8,623 bases of DNA, taken from positions 1 to 8,623 of the forward strand of contig JABURU010000260.1 of NCBI GenBank assembly GCA_014762485.1, written 5' to 3'. The stretch comes from Gammaproteobacteria bacterium (GTDB lineage Bacteria > Pseudomonadota > Gammaproteobacteria > Thiohalospirales > Thiohalospiraceae). Each line of letters begins with the position of its first letter. Within the stretch, counting starts at the first letter, position 1. This document shows, one piece after another, positions 5,916-8,623 of this stretch. The notes under the pieces are model-generated. The model was not told the DNA's origin and did not search any database. It was given only the letters and a program-made list of their open reading frames with translations. The position numbers were made by a program, and so were the translations under genes.

Positions 5916-7106
5916 GTGTTAAACGTGGCAAAGCAAAATGATAGCGATAGCGCATCCAATAATGTCGAGGCATTGCAGGAGGCGTTTTCTGTATTTAATA
6001 ACCTGTCTGAACAGCTGGCCAGCTCTTATCATGATCTGGAAGATCATGTAGACAAGTTAAAAGGCGAGCTGGAAGAAGCGAATACTGAAAAGCTGGCACA
6101 CTATCAGGAAAAGGAGCGCTTGGCAGACAGGTTAAATAGCCTGCTTACGGCCTTGCCTGCCGGTGTGGTGGTGTTGGATGCGACAGGAAGAATACAGGAA
6201 GCAAATACGGCGGCTATAACGCTGTTGGGTGAACCTTTGGTGGGCGAGTTATGGCGCGACATCATCGTTCGTGCCTTTGATGCAACGAAAGATTATGGCG
6301 TCGATCTCTGTTTACACGATGGCCGTATCGTTAGCCTCTCAACCTGCCCATTGGGAAATGAGCCTGGTCAGATCTTGATGCTTACCGATGTGACCGAGCG
6401 CCGACAATTACAAGAGAAAATGAGTCAACATAAGCGCCTGTCGGCAATGGGCGAGATGGCCGCATCATTGGCCCATCAGATCCGCACACCACTGTCTTCG
6501 GCGATGTTGTATTTATCACACTTACGTCAGCCAGAATTGGCCGATGATAAACGCCTGAAGTTTGCCGCTAAGGTCAGCGATAGTGTCCAGCACCTGGAAA
6601 AGCTGGTGAAAGACATGCTGATCTTTGCCAAGGGTAATATCGGTGCCGGTGAGCAAGTGAGTGTGTCCGAGTTAATTGATTCGGTAATCCATAATATTGA
6701 TGCCGAACTGGATAAGACGGAAACCGAGCTGCTGCTTGATGATGAGGCAGGACAGATTATCGTACGTTGTAACCGTGATGTACTGGTCAGTGCCCTGATA
6801 AACCTGGCAAACAACGCGATACAGGCGATGAGCTCGAAGGGTGAGTTGACGATACAGACTCAGGCTAGTGATGAGGCTGTAGATATCGTGATTGCCGATA
6901 ATGGGCCTGGCATGGACTTAGAGACACAGGCAAGAATTTTTGAACCGTTTTATACCACTCGTGCGAATGGTACGGGTTTGGGACTGGCGGTAGTGCAGGC
7001 CGTGGCCAGGGCGCATAAAGGTGAGCTCTGGTTACAATCAGAGCCTGGGCAGGGTAGTCGCTTTGGTATCAGGTTACCGATACAGAATTTGGAAACAGGT
7101 GAGTAA
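5916..7106 (+). CDS. fleS: Flagellar sensor histidine kinase FleS/FlrB
   Basis: Cytoplasmic histidine kinase, 396 residues, partner of FleR. There is no signal peptide or membrane segment. Residues about 25-75 form a coiled coil (for example ELEEANTEKLAHYQEKERLA, 51-70). A PAS domain covers about 75-160 (LPAGVVVLDATGRIQEANTA, 80-99). The dimerisation and phosphoacceptor H-box has His187 in LAHQIRTPL (185-193). The ATPase domain shows the N-box NLANNAIQAM (296-305), G1 DNGPGM (328-333), the F-box IFEPFYTTR (341-349) and G2 GTGLGLA (352-358). All catalytic boxes are intact. The signal it senses is not apparent. The start is GTG at 5916 with a weak GGAACGGA upstream (5903-5910); a second in-frame GTG at 5925 is possible. 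It overlaps fleR by one base (TAATG), implying coupled translation. Confidence 0.95.
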   Translation: MLNVAKQNDSDSASNNVEALQEAFSVFNNLSEQLASSYHDLEDHVDKLKGELEEANTEKLAHYQEKERLADRLNSLLTALPAGVVVLDATGRIQEANTAAITLLGEPLVGELWRDIIVRAFDATKDYGVDLCLHDGRIVSLSTCPLGNEPGQILMLTDVTERRQLQEKMSQHKRLSAMGEMAASLAHQIRTPLSSAMLYLSHLRQPELADDKRLKFAAKVSDSVQHLEKLVKDMLIFAKGNIGAGEQVSVSELIDSVIHNIDAELDKTETELLLDDEAGQIIVRCNRDVLVSALINLANNAIQAMSSKGELTIQTQASDEAVDIVIADNGPGMDLETQARIFEPFYTTRANGTGLGLAVVQAVARAHKGELWLQSEPGQGSRFGIRLPIQNLETGE

Positions 7107-8509
7107 TGGGTAGTTCAGCCGTACTGGTTGTAGAAGATGATAATACTCTGCGTGAAGCGTTAAGTGACACGTTGGAGATGGCTGGTTATCGCGTGGTAAC
7201 CGCTGAAAATGGTCAGGATGCCCTGGTAAAGCTGGAGCAGGAGCCTGTCGCCATGGTGGTGAGTGATGTTCAGATGGACATGATGGATGGCCATGCCTTG
7301 CTCAAAAACCTCAAGCTGAAGCGCCCTGATTTGCCGGTGTTATTAATGACCGCCTATGGCTCGATACAGAAGGCCGTAGAGGCCATGCATGATGGTGCGG
7401 CCGATTACCTGGTGAAACCGTTTGAGGCCGAAGTGCTGGTGACCCAGGTGGCCAAGTATATTGGCGAACCCGGCGATGTCGACAGGGATCTGGTCGGTGA
7501 TGATCCTCGTACCGAGGCATTACGTGATCTGGCCAAGCGAGTGGCGGATAGTGAGGCCACGGTGCTGATCACCGGTGAAAGTGGTAGCGGTAAAGAAGTG
7601 CTGGCGCGCTATATCCACCGCCAGTCGCCGCGTGCGGATAAACCCTTTATTGCCGTGAACTGCGCGGCGATCCCGGAAAATATGCTCGAAGCGACCTTGT
7701 TTGGTTATGAAAAAGGGGCATTTACCGGCGCGCACCAGGCCAATCCAGGTAAGTTTGAGCAGGCACAGGGTGGCACTCTGTTGCTGGATGAGATCTCGGA
7801 AATGGATTTGGGCCTGCAGGCCAAGCTCTTACGAGTTTTGCAGGAAAAAGAGGTTGAACGTCTTGGTGGGCGCAAACTGATTCAACTTGATGTGCGAGTG
7901 CTGGCAACCTCTAATCGCAATATGCAGCAGGAGGTGGCAGAGGGTAAATTCCGCGAGGATCTTTACTACCGCCTTAACGTATTTCCTATGCAAATTGCTC
8001 CCTTGCGAGAACGGGCAAAAGATATTGTCCCGTTGGCAGCTTATTTATTTGAATTACATGCCCGTCGAGCGGGTCGACTCATTCCCGTTCTGGATGAGTC
8101 AGCCAAAACCAAGCTGGAATCCTACCGTTGGCCAGGCAACGTGCGCGAGCTGGATAATGTGATTCAGCGTGCCTTGATCCTGCAGCGAGGGGAGACAATC
8201 AGCGACAGCGATATCCTGTTTGAGCAAGTGGCTGAAACGATAAACTCGTCGCCGGTGAGTCCGCCGCCACAAATAACGATGCCAGAAGCTGTGAACCAGG
8301 TTGCCGATAGCGGTACACTGGGCGATGTTAAACTGGGGGCCACCACGGGGACATTGGGTTCAAACCTTAAGAACCAGGAGTTTGCCATTATTATTGATGC
8401 TTTACAGCAGGGTAACCGCAAACAGGCGGCGACAAAGCTGGGTATTAGTGAACGCACACTGCGTTATAAACTGGCGCAGATGAGAGAGGCGGGTATAGAA
8501 ATACCGTAG
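7106..8509 (+). CDS. fleR: Flagellar response regulator FleR/FlrC (sigma-54 activator)
   Basis: NtrC-class regulator, 467 residues, phosphorylated by FleS; it activates sigma-54 promoters of the middle flagellar genes (basal body and hook). The receiver domain (about 5-118) has acidic Glu10/Asp11/Asp12, phosphoacceptor Asp54, Thr82 and Lys104, all intact. The AAA+ domain (about 128-362) has Walker A GESGSGKE (157-164), GAFTGA (204-209), Walker B TLLLDE (224-229), [13 protein letters not shown] (282-294) and WPGNVREL (342-349). A long Ser/Thr/Pro/Gly-rich linker (about 376-420) precedes a Fis-type helix-turn-helix (about 437-460, [18 protein letters not shown]). AGGTGAG (7097-7103) lies just upstream of the ATG, inside the end of fleS. 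The sigma-54 promoter found before fliE is a natural target. Confidence 0.96.
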   Translation: MGSSAVLVVEDDNTLREALSDTLEMAGYRVVTAENGQDALVKLEQEPVAMVVSDVQMDMMDGHALLKNLKLKRPDLPVLLMTAYGSIQKAVEAMHDGAADYLVKPFEAEVLVTQVAKYIGEPGDVDRDLVGDDPRTEALRDLAKRVADSEATVLITGESGSGKEVLARYIHRQSPRADKPFIAVNCAAIPENMLEATLFGYEKGAFTGAHQANPGKFEQAQGGTLLLDEISEMDLGLQAKLLRVLQEKEVERLGGRKLIQLDVRVLATSNRNMQQEVAEGKFREDLYYRLNVFPMQIAPLRERAKDIVPLAAYLFELHARRAGRLIPVLDESAKTKLESYRWPGNVRELDNVIQRALILQRGETISDSDILFEQVAETINSSPVSPPPQITMPEAVNQVADSGTLGDVKLGATTGTLGSNLKNQEFAIIIDALQQGNRKQAATKLGISERTLRYKLAQMREAGIEIP

Positions 8510-8514
8510 ATAAC

Positions 8515-8530
8515 TGGCGTATTTCTTGCA
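8515..8530 (+). promoter_or_regulatory. Sigma-54 promoter of fliE
   Basis: TGGCGTATTTCTTGCA has the invariant -24 GG (8516-8517) and -12 GC (8528-8529) ten bases apart. Both flanking boxes, TGGC and TTGCA, match the consensus TGGCAC-N5-TTGCA. Transcription should begin near 8541, about 28 bases before the fliE ATG. Activation by FleR (or FleQ), encoded immediately upstream, is expected. Confidence 0.9.
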
Positions 8531-8568
8531 GGCATTTACAGAATTACAGTACATGATGGATTAGGCTC

Positions 8569-8623
8569 ATGAGCGACATTAACGTTAACAATTTACTGGC
8601 TCAAATGAAGGTGGCAGCGGCAC
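8569..8623 (+). CDS. fliE: Flagellar hook-basal body protein FliE, N-terminal fragment
   Basis: Eighteen complete codons (MSDINVNNLLAQMKVAAA) are seen before the window ends. The pattern of a short polar start, then I/V-N-x-L-L-x-Q-M and an Ala-rich helix fits FliE, the small protein that joins the MS ring to the rod. The assignment is supported by the sigma-54 promoter 39 bases upstream and by the fleR-fliE order common in polar flagellates. An AGG (8563-8565) is the only ribosome-site hint. The rest of the gene lies outside the window. Confidence 0.85.
   Translation, partial: MSDINVNNLLAQMKVAAA

Noticed and set aside
6894..6901. Perfect sigma-28 -10 element GCCGATAA inside fleS
   Set aside because: The required -35 position (6875-6879) reads GGCTG, so there is no TAAAG partner, and it lies in conserved coding sequence (the G1 box).
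8492..8505. GGTAT-AGAA-ATACC hairpin at the end of fleR as a terminator
   Set aside because: The stem is only 5 bp and no T tract follows.

Overview
The window is a chromosomal flagellar locus, almost certainly from a gammaproteobacterium with a polar-type (Pseudomonas/Vibrio-like) flagellar hierarchy. The evidence is the gene order fliC-flaG-fliD-fliS-fliT-(PilZ-like)-fleQ-fleS-fleR-fliE, with a FleQ/FlrA-type master regulator, a FleSR/FlrBC two-component pair, a sigma-28 promoter before flagellin and a sigma-54 promoter before fliE. The genus cannot be named from sequence alone. All genes are on the + strand and the region is densely packed.

Layout. Positions 1-203 are the leader of the flagellin gene: a near-consensus sigma-28 promoter (75-101), a possible leader hairpin (111-143) and a strong AGGAGG ribosome site. 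fliC (204-1040) ends at a clear intrinsic terminator (1054-1091). Next comes a tight late-structural and chaperone cluster: flaG (1109-1471), fliD filament cap (1492-2904, GTG start), fliS (2923-3375), a fliT-like gene (3378-3707) and a divergent PilZ-like protein (3744-4307). A 201-base gap (4308-4508) holds no gene. It carries a GTCA-N6-TGAC palindrome resembling the FleQ box, a TATAAT hexamer and an inverted repeat around that hexamer, so it is probably the fleQ control region. The regulators fleQ (4509-5897), fleS (5916-7106, GTG start) and fleR (7106-8509) follow with gaps of 18 and -1 bases, as in one operon. A textbook sigma-54 promoter (8515-8530) then precedes the first 18 codons of fliE (8569 to the window edge).

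How it fits together. FleQ is expected to switch on the early sigma-54 flagellar genes. FleS phosphorylates FleR, which activates middle genes such as fliE and the basal-body and hook genes that follow it. Once the hook is finished, sigma-28 (FliA) fires the fliC promoter. FliS and FliT escort flagellin and cap subunits, and FliD caps the filament.

I did not find a previously undescribed system; this is a recognisable flagellar locus. The points most worth a second look concern regulation. FleQ has Ser where the key c-di-GMP-binding Arg of the LFRS motif is expected. The neighbouring PilZ-like protein lacks recognisable c-di-GMP-binding motifs. fleSR appears to lack its own sigma-54 promoter. 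The fleQ upstream region has operator-like symmetry.
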